From Leptospira broomii serovar Hurstbridge str. 5399 (lineage in GTDB: Bacteria > Spirochaetota > Leptospiria > Leptospirales > Leptospiraceae): a DNA stretch of 64,000 nt. Under the pieces are notes generated by a model, which searched no databases, was not told the DNA's origin, and saw only the letters and a list, made by a program, of their open reading frames with translations. The position numbers and the translations under genes are program-made. The stretch lies in NCBI RefSeq assembly GCF_000243715.2, contig NZ_AHMO02000008.1, positions 607,001-671,000 of the forward strand, read 5' to 3'. Below are positions 29,860 through 39,744 of this stretch, piece by piece. Each line of letters starts with the position of its first letter. The first letter of the stretch is position 1.

Positions 29860-30633
29860 TTATTTCGTAGGTTCGTTCTTTCTAAGATGAGACTCGGTAA
29901 GTGAATAGTTCAATCCGGGAATTTCTTCCTGCTCCCCGCCCAATCTGTACTCGATACGATTTAATTCAGGGTAGTTCTCGAATAGCGTGCGTTCTACGGC
30001 TAAGAATGAAGACGATAAGAGCGCTAGTTTCCTACGGGTAATTTCGCGCGATTTCTCCTCTTCGCTCATCTGACTCGCATAAGTATAATCGATTCTGAAC
30101 TTCATTTCCGAAAGAAGGTCCTCAAGAGTCGATTTCCGCATATCCAAAATCAGCAGATCCCCTCTTTTCCAGATTGAAATCACCGAGTCCTGAAGATTCG
30201 GCAATTTTTTTAAGTTTCTAAAGTGGACCGCGTCGTTCGGCACTGACGGATCGAAGAAGCTTGCCTCTCCGACTTCGCCCACCAGAGTAATGACATCATG
30301 CCGAAAATCTTTCCCATCTAAGAGTACTTTTCGATGAATCGTAAAGATTTCACCTTCACCATCCGAGCCGTAAACTATTAAGGATTTGCGAGGATCAAAA
30401 TTGGGTAAATCGTACAGAGCGAACGGAACTAGCAATTTCAGGGGATTCTTCCCGGCGAGAACGAAACCGGTAAGGAAAAGCAGGAATAAAATCCAAGAAT
30501 AAGTTAGAAATAATAATCGCCTCGTCTCGGACGAATTTGCCGGCAAAGTAGATAGACTGAAAATCCAAGCGTAGAACTTCTCCCATCTTGCGTGGATGTG
30601 TCTGAAAACATTTTTAATCTTTTGCCAGTTCAT
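29860..30633 (-). CDS. GerMN-like membrane-anchored protein
   Basis: About 257 residues: a cytoplasmic N-terminus, one helix (~37-58) and a periplasmic domain. The segment SLIVYGSDGEGEIFTIHRKVLL, then ITLVGEVGEASFFDP and the closing FLAVERTLFENYPELNRIEYRLGG resemble the GerMN (SpoIIIAH-neighbouring sporulation/germination) fold, which outside spore formers commonly follows an amidase gene as here. A wall-associated regulatory role is inferred. The ATG at 30633 overlaps the amidase stop by 20 bases. Confidence 0.65.
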   Translation of the reverse strand: MNWQKIKNVFRHIHARWEKFYAWIFSLSTLPANSSETRRLLFLTYSWILFLLFLTGFVLAGKNPLKLLVPFALYDLPNFDPRKSLIVYGSDGEGEIFTIHRKVLLDGKDFRHDVITLVGEVGEASFFDPSVPNDAVHFRNLKKLPNLQDSVISIWKRGDLLILDMRKSTLEDLLSEMKFRIDYTYASQMSEEEKSREITRRKLALLSSSFLAVERTLFENYPELNRIEYRLGGEQEEIPGLNYSLTESHLRKNEPTK

Positions 30634-31708
30634 AGGCTCGTATTCCTTCCAGGATGCTTTTTGCAACCCGAACTTGTTGAGCCTGACTCGCCAGAAGTTC
30701 GGACTCTTTCCCGTTAGTCAAATAACCCATCTCCACAAGAATTGCAGGCATTAAGCTCCCGCGTAAAACTGAGAAATCGGCCTTTTTGACCCCTCGGGAC
30801 AATATCTTAGGACCAAGCTTTTTTTTCATCTCCGATTCGACATTATGTGCGAGAGAACGGCTTCTGCGTTGGACCAGGGAAGATAACATTCCCGCCTGTA
30901 TTTTTTTAATACCTAAGCTTCCCTTTTTTCCGACAATACGGTTTTCCAGAATAGAAGTCTCCCGAGCAGATTCGGTAGAAGGTGTTTGCGAAAGATAATA
31001 CACTTCGAAACCGTTTACATCCTCGGATATCGATGCGTTACAATGCAAACTGACGAATACGACCGATCCGCCTTTTTGAATTTCTTTATTCGCAATTTCC
31101 GATCTACGTTCCAACTCGACGAAAGTATCTTCTCCTCTCGTCAAAACGACTCTTACTTCCGGATACACTTTATTTAGAAACTTCTTCAGTATTTTAGCGA
31201 CTTGAAGCGAGACGGATTTTTCTTGTAAACCTTTATTAGAAGAGGTGCCCGGATCCTTTCCGCCGTGACCTGCATCTAGGATAATTGAAGATAAACGAAG
31301 AAGCTCCGCCTTCGGCAGAATCTCGAATACCAATTCGGTATCATGAAATTCGTATTTAACATCGTCGGGTAAGAGACGTACAAAAATGGCCTCAACCACT
31401 TCCGGAGGTAAAAGAAAATCTCGATTCTGATACAATACTGGAAGACTTGTTTTTTCTAAACTTCCGTTGATTGCGTAAAAAGACGAGCCGATCCGAAAAC
31501 GAATTTCACCGGAAGGATGAGAAATCGAACCAACGAGAATCGCCGGTTCGAATTTTGTTTGGAGGCTGGGAATCCTTTTACGAATTTCCTCCAAGTGCAC
31601 ATAACGATTTTTTCCGATCGTAGCTATGCGAACTTGGGCGGAAAGCGGAGCAATTCCGAAGAAAAGGAATAGAATCAGTCCCCGAAGAAGGATGTGATTT
31701 TTTTCCAA
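30614..31708 (-). CDS. N-acetylmuramoyl-L-alanine amidase (Amidase_3)
   Basis: A 364-residue exported enzyme that cuts the bond between muramic acid and the stem peptide. The signal peptide ends near PLSAQV. The N-terminal ~110 residues resemble an AMIN/copper-amine-oxidase-like accessory part. The catalytic domain has SIILDAGHGGKDPGT (first His), the Glu of LQEKSVSL, VVFVSLHCNAS (second His), and ILVEMGYLTN (catalytic Glu). Start and stop both overlap neighbouring genes, so it is translated as part of a helicase-amidase-GerMN string. Confidence 0.92.
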   Translation of the reverse strand: MEKNHILLRGLILFLFFGIAPLSAQVRIATIGKNRYVHLEEIRKRIPSLQTKFEPAILVGSISHPSGEIRFRIGSSFYAINGSLEKTSLPVLYQNRDFLLPPEVVEAIFVRLLPDDVKYEFHDTELVFEILPKAELLRLSSIILDAGHGGKDPGTSSNKGLQEKSVSLQVAKILKKFLNKVYPEVRVVLTRGEDTFVELERRSEIANKEIQKGGSVVFVSLHCNASISEDVNGFEVYYLSQTPSTESARETSILENRIVGKKGSLGIKKIQAGMLSSLVQRRSRSLAHNVESEMKKKLGPKILSRGVKKADFSVLRGSLMPAILVEMGYLTNGKESELLASQAQQVRVAKSILEGIRAYELAKD

Positions 31709-33345
31709 ATGGATTCCTTCTGCTTGGATTGATTTCTTGAAGATTCGTTGATATCGAATAGATTCCGTTTCTTCTTATCGTAAATATCGTTTCTAGGAGT
31801 TTGTGTCGTTACGGAATTTTGTACGAACCCATTCTCCTTTGGACGATTTTTATTTTTCTTTTTGCGCTTAGGATTCTTATCCCTAGATTCTACGACCGCA
31901 CCCATAACGGTATCGGCCTTTTGTAGAAATTGTTCCGCTTCTTTGATAACGGCTTCAGGTCTTTTCTTATCGAAAGGCTTCGGTCCACGCGGATCCCTAT
32001 TTCGATCTCGATTTTCCCTAGGTCCCCGATCCTTATCCGCAGCATGTCGGTTGCCGTTTGAGGAGACTGGGCGTTCCTCTTTTTTGTGGAAACCGCCGTC
32101 GCGTCCTTGAGGGCGTCTACCGTTTCCATTTCCGTTTCTCTCATGACGCTGGTCTCTCCCTTTGGGCGCCTGATCGTAAGCGTCTCCGGCAAGAAACGGT
32201 TCGAAAACCCCTTTAGGAAAATCTAATAATTCTTCGTCGACAGGAGTGACTTCTATCTTTTGCTTCAAGTAACGTTCTATTTTCTCGAGCTCGTTATAGT
32301 CGGTCTCCGAACAAAAGCTGATGGACTTTCCGAGTCGCCCCGCTCTCGCGGTACGTCCTATTCGGTGAACATAGTTTTCGGTATCTTGCGGGAGATCATA
32401 ATTAAATACCACCCCGATATTCTCGACGTCGATTCCACGACTGGCAACGTCGGTCGCAACCATGAATTTGAATCGACCAGACTTGAAATCTCTCATTAAG
32501 CGAAGTCTTTTTTTCTGGTCCAAATCGGAGGAGATTCCGGTTACCGGAATTCCGTACCTACGGAGAGTCTGAACGATTCGAGGAATATTCGCTTTAAAAT
32601 TAGTGAATATAATTCCCTGGCCGTCGACTTCTGCGTCCAAAATCGCGTTTACCATGTAAGGGAGTTTTTCTTCCCTTCCTAGGTGAACGAGTTTTTGATC
32701 GATTCTTTCGGTGATCAGTTTATCGGGATTAATCTGGATCTCTACAGGATCGTTCATAAAGCGATACGCTAATCTCATCACTTCGACCGATAACGTGGCG
32801 GAAAACAAGAGAGTCTGTTTACGATTCTTGCACTTATGAAGTAACCAACGAATGTCGTTGATGAAACCCATATCGAGCATTCGATCGGCTTCGTCTAGGA
32901 CGAAAAACTCTACTTTGTCTAAATCCGCAGTACCGCCTCTAGCCAAATCGATCAGACGCCCTGGTGTGGCGACGATGATTCCGTTTAGAGCCTGCAAATC
33001 GCGGTTTTGCGACTTGTAATCGGTACCTCCGATGATCGGAACGACACGGTAGTCGGTGTACTTTAGGAGCTTCTCCGCTTCCTCGGATATCTGGATCACA
33101 AGCTCTCTTGTAGGAGCTAGTATAAGCGTGCTGACGCCTTTGATTCCCTTGGTCAGGATGTTGTGGATGATCGGAACAAGAAAAGCTACTGTCTTTCCTG
33201 TGCCGGTCTGAGCTAATCCGGTGATGTCCTTCCCCTCTATTCCATGGGGGATGGCCTTCTCCTGGATCGGTGTAAGCTCGACGAAACCTGCTTTTTCGAT
33301 TGATTTTTGCAGATTTGGTTCGAGGTTTAATTCTTCGAATTTCAT
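31675..33345 (-). CDS. DEAD-box ATP-dependent RNA helicase
   Basis: A 556-residue helicase with all motifs: the Q-motif TPIQEKAIP, AQTGTGKT, PTRELVIQI, TPGRLIDL, DEAD in VLDEADRMLDMGF, SAT, and the C-terminal FTNF, ATDVASRGIDVENI and HRIGRTARAG. The last ~170 residues are disordered and rich in Arg, Asn, Asp and Gly, then Lys-rich, ending in an aromatic tail (IWKKITSFFGD). The basic tail should anchor RNA. Likely roles are ribosome assembly or RNA decay. The end overlaps the amidase start by 34 bases. Confidence 0.94.
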   Translation of the reverse strand: MKFEELNLEPNLQKSIEKAGFVELTPIQEKAIPHGIEGKDITGLAQTGTGKTVAFLVPIIHNILTKGIKGVSTLILAPTRELVIQISEEAEKLLKYTDYRVVPIIGGTDYKSQNRDLQALNGIIVATPGRLIDLARGGTADLDKVEFFVLDEADRMLDMGFINDIRWLLHKCKNRKQTLLFSATLSVEVMRLAYRFMNDPVEIQINPDKLITERIDQKLVHLGREEKLPYMVNAILDAEVDGQGIIFTNFKANIPRIVQTLRRYGIPVTGISSDLDQKKRLRLMRDFKSGRFKFMVATDVASRGIDVENIGVVFNYDLPQDTENYVHRIGRTARAGRLGKSISFCSETDYNELEKIERYLKQKIEVTPVDEELLDFPKGVFEPFLAGDAYDQAPKGRDQRHERNGNGNGRRPQGRDGGFHKKEERPVSSNGNRHAADKDRGPRENRDRNRDPRGPKPFDKKRPEAVIKEAEQFLQKADTVMGAVVESRDKNPKRKKKNKNRPKENGFVQNSVTTQTPRNDIYDKKKRNLFDINESSRNQSKQKESIWKKITSFFGD

Positions 33346-34142
33346 ATATTTTTAATCGCGATTAAGTGAAATGTGTCCGCATAGCATGCGAGATTCGCAT
33401 AACGGATAAATAGAGGATGAGTTAGATATTTTCCCTTCCAGCCCCGATCTCTGTTCGGGTGGTAGGACATAGGTTTCTTATATACCGTGCGCCAACCGTA
33501 CAATTTCAACATTTTTTTCAGGGAATTAGGGGAATAATCCCAAAAATGGTCGCTCGGATGGTTCTGAAACCAATCGGCCGGATTCGTGCTATAAGACGGT
33601 CCGAATAGGGAAGGAAGTCCTAAAAAGAGGACTCCCCCCGGTTTTACCAAATTTGAAATTCGACCAAAAACCGTCTCGGCGTCTCGAAAATGCTCAATTA
33701 CGAAAAAGGCGCAAACCGTGTCGAATTTCTCACTCGGTAGGAACTTATCTTCCAAAAAAGAGCCCGATTTTACATCTAATCCCAGCTGACTCTTTGCATA
33801 ATCTGCTTCAGTGCGGGAAAGCTCCAAACCTTTTACTCGATATCCTGCCTTTCTGGCCTCGTCTAAAAAAAAACCGGCTGCACAACCGATCTCAAAAAGT
33901 GATTTTTGATTCGGATCTTGAAACATCCTTAAAGCAGACAATCGGCGCTTCGCCAAATCCCGTACTTGGGGCTCATCTTCGTGATAAGTTCTATCGTACT
34001 GATTTTTGTATTCTTCCTGAAAGTATGAATCTTCATACTCTCGCTCTTTGGCGAGTTTATAGAAATGCACTCCCGTCCGACGGCAAACTAGGTACGCATC
34101 GGGATATCTCGGGTGGGGTTCAAGGTCTAAGATAGAATCCAT
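33342..34142 (-). CDS. Class I SAM-dependent methyltransferase
   Basis: A 266-residue protein with a SAM-binding motif I LFEIGCAAGFFLDEARK, the acidic residue of GLELSRTEADYAK, and the FDTVCAFFVIEHF post-motif typical of small-molecule or glycan methyltransferases. The first ~35 residues include CRRTGVHF, which may be a degenerate zinc-binding N-terminus. The substrate is unknown. It overlaps the helicase start by four bases. Confidence 0.86.
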   Translation of the reverse strand: MDSILDLEPHPRYPDAYLVCRRTGVHFYKLAKEREYEDSYFQEEYKNQYDRTYHEDEPQVRDLAKRRLSALRMFQDPNQKSLFEIGCAAGFFLDEARKAGYRVKGLELSRTEADYAKSQLGLDVKSGSFLEDKFLPSEKFDTVCAFFVIEHFRDAETVFGRISNLVKPGGVLFLGLPSLFGPSYSTNPADWFQNHPSDHFWDYSPNSLKKMLKLYGWRTVYKKPMSYHPNRDRGWKGKYLTHPLFIRYANLACYADTFHLIAIKNI

Positions 34143-34297
34143 TCCTCTCTATTTGTCCTTAGGATCTCTCGACAAGTTCTACGGTAAAGGAAAATCCTCT
34201 TGTTTTCAGTCGAAGCCCTCCGAATCTTATCATTCTAAACTGCTTGAAAAAGCCGAAAAACCCTATATTAGTAAGGGTCACCGGGAGAAATATTTCA

Positions 34298-34756
34298 ATG
34301 AGTGTTCTTGAAAGGATCAAATCCTTAGGTCGCGAATTACCGCCTGCGCCAAAAGCGATAGCCGCTTATATTCCTGCGACCCGTGCCGGCCAATTTGTAT
34401 TTACTTCCGGACAACTCCCGATGCGGGAAGGAAGCCTAATCTCCACCGGAGCGCTCGGTTTTGATCTATTAGTCAGCGATGTAAAAGAAGCCACTGAACA
34501 GGCTACATTAAACGGCTTGGCTGCGATATCTGCGGTCGCCGGTGGATTGGATAAAATCAAATCGATTGTTAAAGTCGGAGTTTTTGTTGCCTCTGCTTCC
34601 GATTTCACCGAGCAGCATTTAGTGGCAAATTATGCCTCGAATCTTCTTTTGGAAATCTTCGGGGAGGCAGGTCGTCATGCTCGCTTTGCAGTCGGTTGCG
34701 TTTCCTTACCGTTAGGCGCTCCAGTAGAAGTGGAATTGACCGTGCTTGTGGATTAA
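34298..34756 (+). CDS. RidA/YjgF-family protein
   Basis: A 152-residue protein of the reactive intermediate deaminase family. It shows SVLERIKSLG at the start, TRAGQFVFTSGQLP, EATEQATLNGLAAISAV, and the final RFAVGCVSLPLGAPVEVE. The Arg of HARFAVG that contacts the imine substrate is present. The family hydrolyses 2-aminoacrylate-type enamines and protects PLP enzymes. The ATG at 34298 follows GGGAG; the frame is open back to 34244. Confidence 0.9.
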   Translation: MSVLERIKSLGRELPPAPKAIAAYIPATRAGQFVFTSGQLPMREGSLISTGALGFDLLVSDVKEATEQATLNGLAAISAVAGGLDKIKSIVKVGVFVASASDFTEQHLVANYASNLLLEIFGEAGRHARFAVGCVSLPLGAPVEVELTVLVD

Positions 34757-34763
34757 AGACTTA

Positions 34764-35270
34764 ATGTTCGCAGCTTTATTCAAAGATCTCAAGCTAGCTA
34801 TACCTGCCCTCCCGATCATTCTACAGGGATGGCAGCGCTTCCTCCTAGGTTTATACGGACAATTTAGGGAATTCTTCTCGGAAAAAACCGGAAAAGAAAA
34901 AACGATTTTTCTACTGGCATTCGCTCAGTTCGTCCTGAGCCTTTCCAGCTGGGTAAGTTATACGATTAATTTGGGCGCCGAAGAACGGGAGAATATCCGA
35001 GTAGCGACGAATATCTTTTTCATACTCCCTTCGTTTTTCGTCTTTTTCTTCGGCGGATTTTGGAGAAGCGACTGGCTATATAAATTCCTATTTATACTTC
35101 AAATCTTTGTCGGGATACTGTTGGGGTTGGGAATTTTGATGCCCGACGTTTTTTTCGTAAGCTTTATCAACGATGCGGATTACGATTATAACTGGAAGTT
35201 CTACTCATTTTCCGGCGTTTGGATCATGACAACCCTTGTCGTAGCCACCTCCGTGAGTTCGAAAGAATGA
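34764..35270 (+). CDS. Four-helix membrane protein, function unknown
   Basis: A 168-residue protein with about four hydrophobic helices (for example IFLLAFAQFVLSLSSWVSY and FFILPSFFVFFFGGFW) and no family I recognise. It follows RidA after only a few bases, so the two are probably co-transcribed. The ATG at 34764 is preferred; a TTG at 34746 would overlap the RidA gene. Confidence 0.7.
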   Translation: MFAALFKDLKLAIPALPIILQGWQRFLLGLYGQFREFFSEKTGKEKTIFLLAFAQFVLSLSSWVSYTINLGAEERENIRVATNIFFILPSFFVFFFGGFWRSDWLYKFLFILQIFVGILLGLGILMPDVFFVSFINDADYDYNWKFYSFSGVWIMTTLVVATSVSSKE

Positions 35271-35310
35271 TTTCACTTCGAAATAACCTGAAAGACGCTA
35301 TTAGAAAAGA

Positions 35311-35643
35311 TCAGTAATCAAATATGCCTAAATCCATTTTAGCTTCTTCGGAGGCCATGGTTCTCGGATCCCATTTCGGAGTCCATACGACTTCCACTTC
35401 GGCCTCGTTAACCCCGTCGACGCGAAGAGCATTATCTTGTATTTCTTTCTTCATTTGCGGTCCCGCAGGGCATGCCATAGAAGTGTAAGTCATCTCGATT
35501 TTTGCCTTACCTTCTTCTACCTGAATTCGATATATCAAACCGAGCTCTGCGACGGAAATGCCTATCTCCGGATCTTCCACCCTGCTGATTTCATCGTATA
35601 TCTTCCTTTCGATGTCTGTTTTAGGTTCTTCTAATAAAGGCAT
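35311..35643 (-). CDS. MIP18/SufT-like iron-sulfur assembly protein
   Basis: A 110-residue MIP18 (formerly DUF59) domain: [23 protein letters not shown], then [14 protein letters not shown] with the conserved Cys, and [12 protein letters not shown]. These proteins help hand iron-sulfur clusters to target enzymes. As the last gene of the SUF operon, 26 bases after sufU, it fits the SufT role. Confidence 0.88.
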   Translation of the reverse strand: MPLLEEPKTDIERKIYDEISRVEDPEIGISVAELGLIYRIQVEEGKAKIEMTYTSMACPAGPQMKKEIQDNALRVDGVNEAEVEVVWTPKWDPRTMASEEAKMDLGIFDY

Positions 35644-35669
35644 TTTAACTCTCTGTTTGTCTTCCTGGA

Positions 35670-36110
35670 TTATATGGTTTTCGGGGCCTTTTCCAACGCT
35701 TTTTCAAGAGTATTCCAAGGAAGAACGGCACATTTGATTCTTGCCGGTATTTTTTTGACTGCTTCCAGAGACTCAAGGTCTTCGAATTCTTCCGGAAAAT
35801 TCGGCTCTCTATCTTCCAGCAACATTCCTCTAAAGTCTTCCAGCAACTTCCTAGCTTCGGACAAAGTTTTTCCGTATAGACAGTCCGTTAGCATCGAAGA
35901 AGAAGCCTGCGATATCGAACAGCCTTTCCCTTGAAATCGGATATCCGAAATTCTATCGTCCTCCAATTTTAAAAAAAGTTCCACTTCGTCCCCACAAAGA
36001 GGATTGACGCCTTCTTGATGGAGATCCGCATTCTGGAGTACCCCGTAATGACGGGGATTCTGATAATGGTCTAGGAGAACCTCTTTATAAAGTTCATCGT
36101 TTAAGGACAC
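35670..36110 (-). CDS. sufU: SUF iron-sulfur scaffold/sulfur-relay protein SufU
   Basis: A 146-residue IscU/SufU-fold protein that accepts persulfide sulfur from SufS. The three conserved cysteines are visible in [18 protein letters not shown] and [12 protein letters not shown]. The position of the last cysteine before LPW is typical of SufU. It overlaps the sufS end by 17 bases. Confidence 0.93.
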   Translation of the reverse strand: MSLNDELYKEVLLDHYQNPRHYGVLQNADLHQEGVNPLCGDEVELFLKLEDDRISDIRFQGKGCSISQASSSMLTDCLYGKTLSEARKLLEDFRGMLLEDREPNFPEEFEDLESLEAVKKIPARIKCAVLPWNTLEKALEKAPKTI

Positions 36111-37335
36111 GGCCGAAAATCTCCTTCACCTTCTTTAGACCGTCGAGAAGACTGTCTACGTCTTCTTTCGTGTTGTAAAGATAGAGAGAAGCGCGGCAAG
36201 TTCCGGAAATTCTCATAAAGTCCATAAACGGTTGAGCGCAATGATGTCCCACACGGATGGCGATTCCTTCTTCGTCCAGAATGGAACCCACATCATGCGG
36301 ATGTACTCCCGGAAAATTGAAAGAAATCACCCCGCCTCGCTTCGTTAAGTCCCGAGGACCGTACAATTCCAAACCGCCGAAATCTTCCATTCTTTCCAGC
36401 GCGTACGCGAGGAGCTCCAACTCGTGGTTTCGAATCTCATTCATTCCGACAGATTCTAAATACTCGATCGCCGCTCCGAAGCCGATGACTCCTGCGATAT
36501 TCGGCGTACCGGCTTCTAAACGAGCCGGGAGATCCGCATAGGTGGATTTCTCCTTCCAAACCTTGGCGATCATATCGCCTCCCCCCATCCAAGGGGGCAT
36601 CGCTTCTAAAATTTCCTCTTTGGCGTAAAGAACACCCACTCCTGTCGGCCCTAACATTTTATGGGCGGAGAATGCGTAAAAATCAAAATCCTGTTTTTGA
36701 ACTCTCTCGGGAAGATGACAGACCCCTTGCGCTCCGTCCACCAAAACCTTTGCTCCGACTTCTCTAGCTCTCTTTACGATAGAATCCAAATCGTGAAGCG
36801 TCCCGGTGACGTTGGACATTTGAGCCACTGCCACGAGCTTAGTGCGTTCGGTAATGATTTGATCAAGATTACTTAAATCTAATGTAGCATCATAATTGAG
36901 AGGGATAAATTTTAATACGGCTTGCTTTTCCTGTGCCAACATCTGCCAGGGAACTAAATTAGAATGATGTTCGAGTTCGGTTAATACGATTTCGTCTCCC
37001 TCGTGGATGTTTGTTCGTCCCCAAGACTGGGCAACCAGGTTGATGGACTCCGTCGTATTTCTGGTAAATATGATTACCTTGGCGCAGGGCGCGCCGATAA
37101 ATCGGGCGACTTTAATTCTAGCGAACTCGTATTTCTCGGTCGCCTTTTGCGAAAGAGCATATACCCCGCGGTGAATATTTGCGTTTTCCGTTTCATAAAA
37201 TTTCCGCTCGGCATCGATAACCGAATACGGTTTCTGTGAACTAGCCGCACTATCTAAAAATACAAGCGGCTTTCCGTTCATCTTCGTCGAAAGAATCGGA
37301 AAATCAGCGCGAATTTTTTGAACATCGAAACTCAA
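36094..37335 (-). CDS. sufS: Cysteine desulfurase SufS
   Basis: A 413-residue PLP enzyme that takes sulfur from cysteine. It has the group II features: [44 protein letters not shown], the PLP lysine in [11 protein letters not shown], the active-site cysteine in [10 protein letters not shown], and RVGHHCAQP. No ATG fits the N-terminus. The TTG at 37335 (then [12 protein letters not shown]) follows AAGGAG, while another TTG at 37374 overlaps the Rieske gene stop. The first is preferred. Confidence 0.93.
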   Translation of the reverse strand: MSFDVQKIRADFPILSTKMNGKPLVFLDSAASSQKPYSVIDAERKFYETENANIHRGVYALSQKATEKYEFARIKVARFIGAPCAKVIIFTRNTTESINLVAQSWGRTNIHEGDEIVLTELEHHSNLVPWQMLAQEKQAVLKFIPLNYDATLDLSNLDQIITERTKLVAVAQMSNVTGTLHDLDSIVKRAREVGAKVLVDGAQGVCHLPERVQKQDFDFYAFSAHKMLGPTGVGVLYAKEEILEAMPPWMGGGDMIAKVWKEKSTYADLPARLEAGTPNIAGVIGFGAAIEYLESVGMNEIRNHELELLAYALERMEDFGGLELYGPRDLTKRGGVISFNFPGVHPHDVGSILDEEGIAIRVGHHCAQPFMDFMRISGTCRASLYLYNTKEDVDSLLDGLKKVKEIFGRVLKR

Positions 37336-37370
37336 ATTGCCAGCTCTCCTTTTATTTCGGATTCCATAGG

Positions 37371-37685
37371 TCAATCCTCCAATTCCACTTCCACTTCGTC
37401 ATCTACGATTCTCGTTCGAAATATCGGAAGATTCTCCACAGCCGGCATGCATAGCGCTTTACCGTCCCGTATATTAAACTTTGCGAAATGCCTAGGGCAG
37501 GTGATTACGTCCCCTTTAAGCTCGCCGTGGGATATGGCTTCCCCGTCGTGCGTACAGACATCCTCGAACGCGCAGATCTCGCCTCCTATAATTGTTAGAC
37601 CGATTCTGCTGTATTTCGTCTCAACGACGCTGACCTTCCCTTCCTTCAATTCGGAAACCTTAACCAGCTTTCGATACGTCCCCAT
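37371..37685 (-). CDS. Rieske-type [2Fe-2S] ferredoxin in the SUF operon
   Basis: A 104-residue soluble Rieske domain. The cluster ligands are C-T-H in VCTHDGEA and C-P-R-H in [10 protein letters not shown]. Similar small ferredoxins (non-haem iron oxygenase type) sit in SUF operons of several bacteria and may deliver electrons for cluster building. It overlaps the sufD stop by one base and precedes sufS. Confidence 0.92.
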   Translation of the reverse strand: MGTYRKLVKVSELKEGKVSVVETKYSRIGLTIIGGEICAFEDVCTHDGEAISHGELKGDVITCPRHFAKFNIRDGKALCMPAVENLPIFRTRIVDDEVEVELED

Positions 37686-38914
37686 TAGGAATCTCCCAAC
37701 ATACGCGAATTAATGACCTCCGTCAATTCCTCACGGATCGACTCGGACGGAAACTCCCGGATTACTTCGGCGAGAAATCCTTCCACGATCATTTTACGCG
37801 CTTCCTCTTTAGAAATGCCCCGGGAAGCCAGATAAAACAATTGTTCGTCGTCTATCTCTCCGACCGTTGCGCCGTGCTCGCATTTTACGCTGTCGGCGAA
37901 TACTTCCAGCTTTGGAATCGATTCCGCCCTTGCCGATCGATCCAAGAGAAGATTATTATTAATCTGAACGGCGCCTACATCCTTGCAATTTGCGGGGATT
38001 CTCAGGTTTCCCGTAAAAACATTATGAGCCTTACCTTTGATCGCCGTTCTATAAAGAATGGAGCTATGTCCATGACTTTCTTCATGCAAAATTCGAATCT
38101 CGGTATCGTGAAATTCTCGGTTACGTAGCGGAGCTAAACCGACGTATCTAGTCCACGCTCCTTTTCCCGCGACTTCCGAATCATAGAATGCCTTTCCTCT
38201 ATATCCGCCCCAGGTCGCGATAGACGCATGAAATTTAGTATCTCTACCTTGGTAGGCATGAGTCGTTCGAAAGCGAAACGTGGAATCGCCCAAATTTTCT
38301 ATGCTGGAATACTGGAAGTCGGCCCCCGCTCCGGTCGTAAGTAAACTAATACCGTTCATAAACAGAAAATTTTGATTCGATTCGGATTCCCACCGTTCTA
38401 GAAATCCGGATTTTACTCCAGGCGGTACGTCGATTATCAGTAACGGTACAATGAAATTCCCGCTTCGGCAAGCGATGGAAACTTCCGGAATCCGACCGTC
38501 TAACGGAAGGTTCTTTAATTTTATATAATATGCATGAGTAAATCGAGATGCCGCAAATAAGGAAACCCATTCGTTTTTATAAAAAGATAAAAAGGATTCT
38601 AACGACTGAAGAACGATCTTAAGATTTTCAGGGTCCAACTCGGATAGTTGAGTCGCTACTGCGGAATCGTTCAGAGTAAATTCCATACAGGATTGCGGAC
38701 AGGGATCGGTAAAATCATCCGGCTTGAAGGTGGAGAGATTCAATTTTCTCCAGGACTCTAGATGAGGATTGGGAAACGGAGCTTTTTCTAAAAAAGAATT
38801 CGCCTTTAAGCGGAATTCTTTTAGAAGCTGAGGCTCCTGTAGTGCGGATAGATATTCCGAAAAGGATTCTTTTAAATGCATTCTTTCAATTTGTTCCCGA
38901 GAGAATCCAATCAT
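37685..38914 (-). CDS. sufD: SUF scaffold subunit SufD
   Basis: A 409-residue SufB/SufD-fold protein. The N-terminal helical part ([17 protein letters not shown]) is the SufD signature and is followed by the large beta-helix, including [47 protein letters not shown]. The partner SufB is not encoded next to it. The ATG at 38914 overlaps sufC by 29 bases; an ATG at 38881 is also possible. Confidence 0.9.
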   Translation of the reverse strand: MIGFSREQIERMHLKESFSEYLSALQEPQLLKEFRLKANSFLEKAPFPNPHLESWRKLNLSTFKPDDFTDPCPQSCMEFTLNDSAVATQLSELDPENLKIVLQSLESFLSFYKNEWVSLFAASRFTHAYYIKLKNLPLDGRIPEVSIACRSGNFIVPLLIIDVPPGVKSGFLERWESESNQNFLFMNGISLLTTGAGADFQYSSIENLGDSTFRFRTTHAYQGRDTKFHASIATWGGYRGKAFYDSEVAGKGAWTRYVGLAPLRNREFHDTEIRILHEESHGHSSILYRTAIKGKAHNVFTGNLRIPANCKDVGAVQINNNLLLDRSARAESIPKLEVFADSVKCEHGATVGEIDDEQLFYLASRGISKEEARKMIVEGFLAEVIREFPSESIREELTEVINSRMLGDS

Positions 38915-39647
38915 ATCCTTTCTCTTCTAGTTCGAGAGCAAGTTCTCGCGTTCCGGTCTTTAAGATTCTTCCCTGAGCAAACACATGTACGAAGTCCGGC
39001 GTAACATAATTGAGCATTCTTTGATAATGTGTAATTAGAAGGATGGATCGATCGGAGGATTTACTCTTAGTAATCCCTTCGCTGATAATCCGCAGGGCGT
39101 CGATATCCAATCCAGAATCGGTCTCGTCCAAGATCGCAAGCCTAGGCTTCAAAAGAGCCATTTGAAGAATTTCATTCCTCTTTTTTTCGCCGCCGGAAAA
39201 TCCGTCGTTAACGTAGCGCGCTACCCAAGAATCGGGAACATCTAGGGAAGCCATCGCTTCCTTCAATTCTTTACGGAATTCTTTTACGGGTAGATCTTTT
39301 CCTCTGACGGATTTCAGTATTGTCCTAAGAAAATTTCCGATCGTAACGCCCGGAATGCTGGTCGGATATTGAAAGCAAAGAAAAATGCCGGCACGCGCTC
39401 TTTCGTCGGTGGAACTTTCTAGAATTGAAGCTCCTCTAAACAGAATATCCCCGGACAAAATCTTATATTTCGGGTGACCCATAATTACGTTGGATAAGGT
39501 GCTTTTACCGGAGCCGTTCGGGCCCATAATAGCATGGACTTCGCCGTCGTTTATTACTAGGTCGACTCCTTTTAGGATTTCCTGAATTTCTCCGGATTCG
39601 GTCTCGATTCCCGCCCGCAGACCAACGATTCGTAGGTTTTCCGCCAC
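38886..39647 (-). CDS. sufC: SUF ATPase subunit SufC
   Basis: A 253-residue ABC ATPase powering cluster assembly. The Walker A is GPNGSGKST, the signature [11 protein letters not shown], and the Walker [15 protein letters not shown], with the switch His in [10 protein letters not shown]. All match SufC. It starts with GTG at 39647, six bases after AGGAG, and is the first gene of the operon. Confidence 0.95.
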   Translation of the reverse strand: MAENLRIVGLRAGIETESGEIQEILKGVDLVINDGEVHAIMGPNGSGKSTLSNVIMGHPKYKILSGDILFRGASILESSTDERARAGIFLCFQYPTSIPGVTIGNFLRTILKSVRGKDLPVKEFRKELKEAMASLDVPDSWVARYVNDGFSGGEKKRNEILQMALLKPRLAILDETDSGLDIDALRIISEGITKSKSSDRSILLITHYQRMLNYVTPDFVHVFAQGRILKTGTRELALELEEKGYDWILSGTN

Positions 39648-39744
39648 TTAAGACTCCTGCTTGGGACTATGTTTTTATTCTATAGGCGGAGATCAATAGG
39701 AAAGAAGGATCAAGAATGGTCCTGCGACCTAGAAACGGCAGGTT

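Noticed and set aside
31846..32200. Lys/Arg/Asn-rich repeats in the DEAD-box gene as a tandem DNA repeat
   Set aside because: Codons vary and no exact DNA unit recurs; it is a disordered protein tail.
33653..34135. 160-codon plus-strand frame opposite the methyltransferase
   Set aside because: Antisense shadow of a clear SAM methyltransferase.
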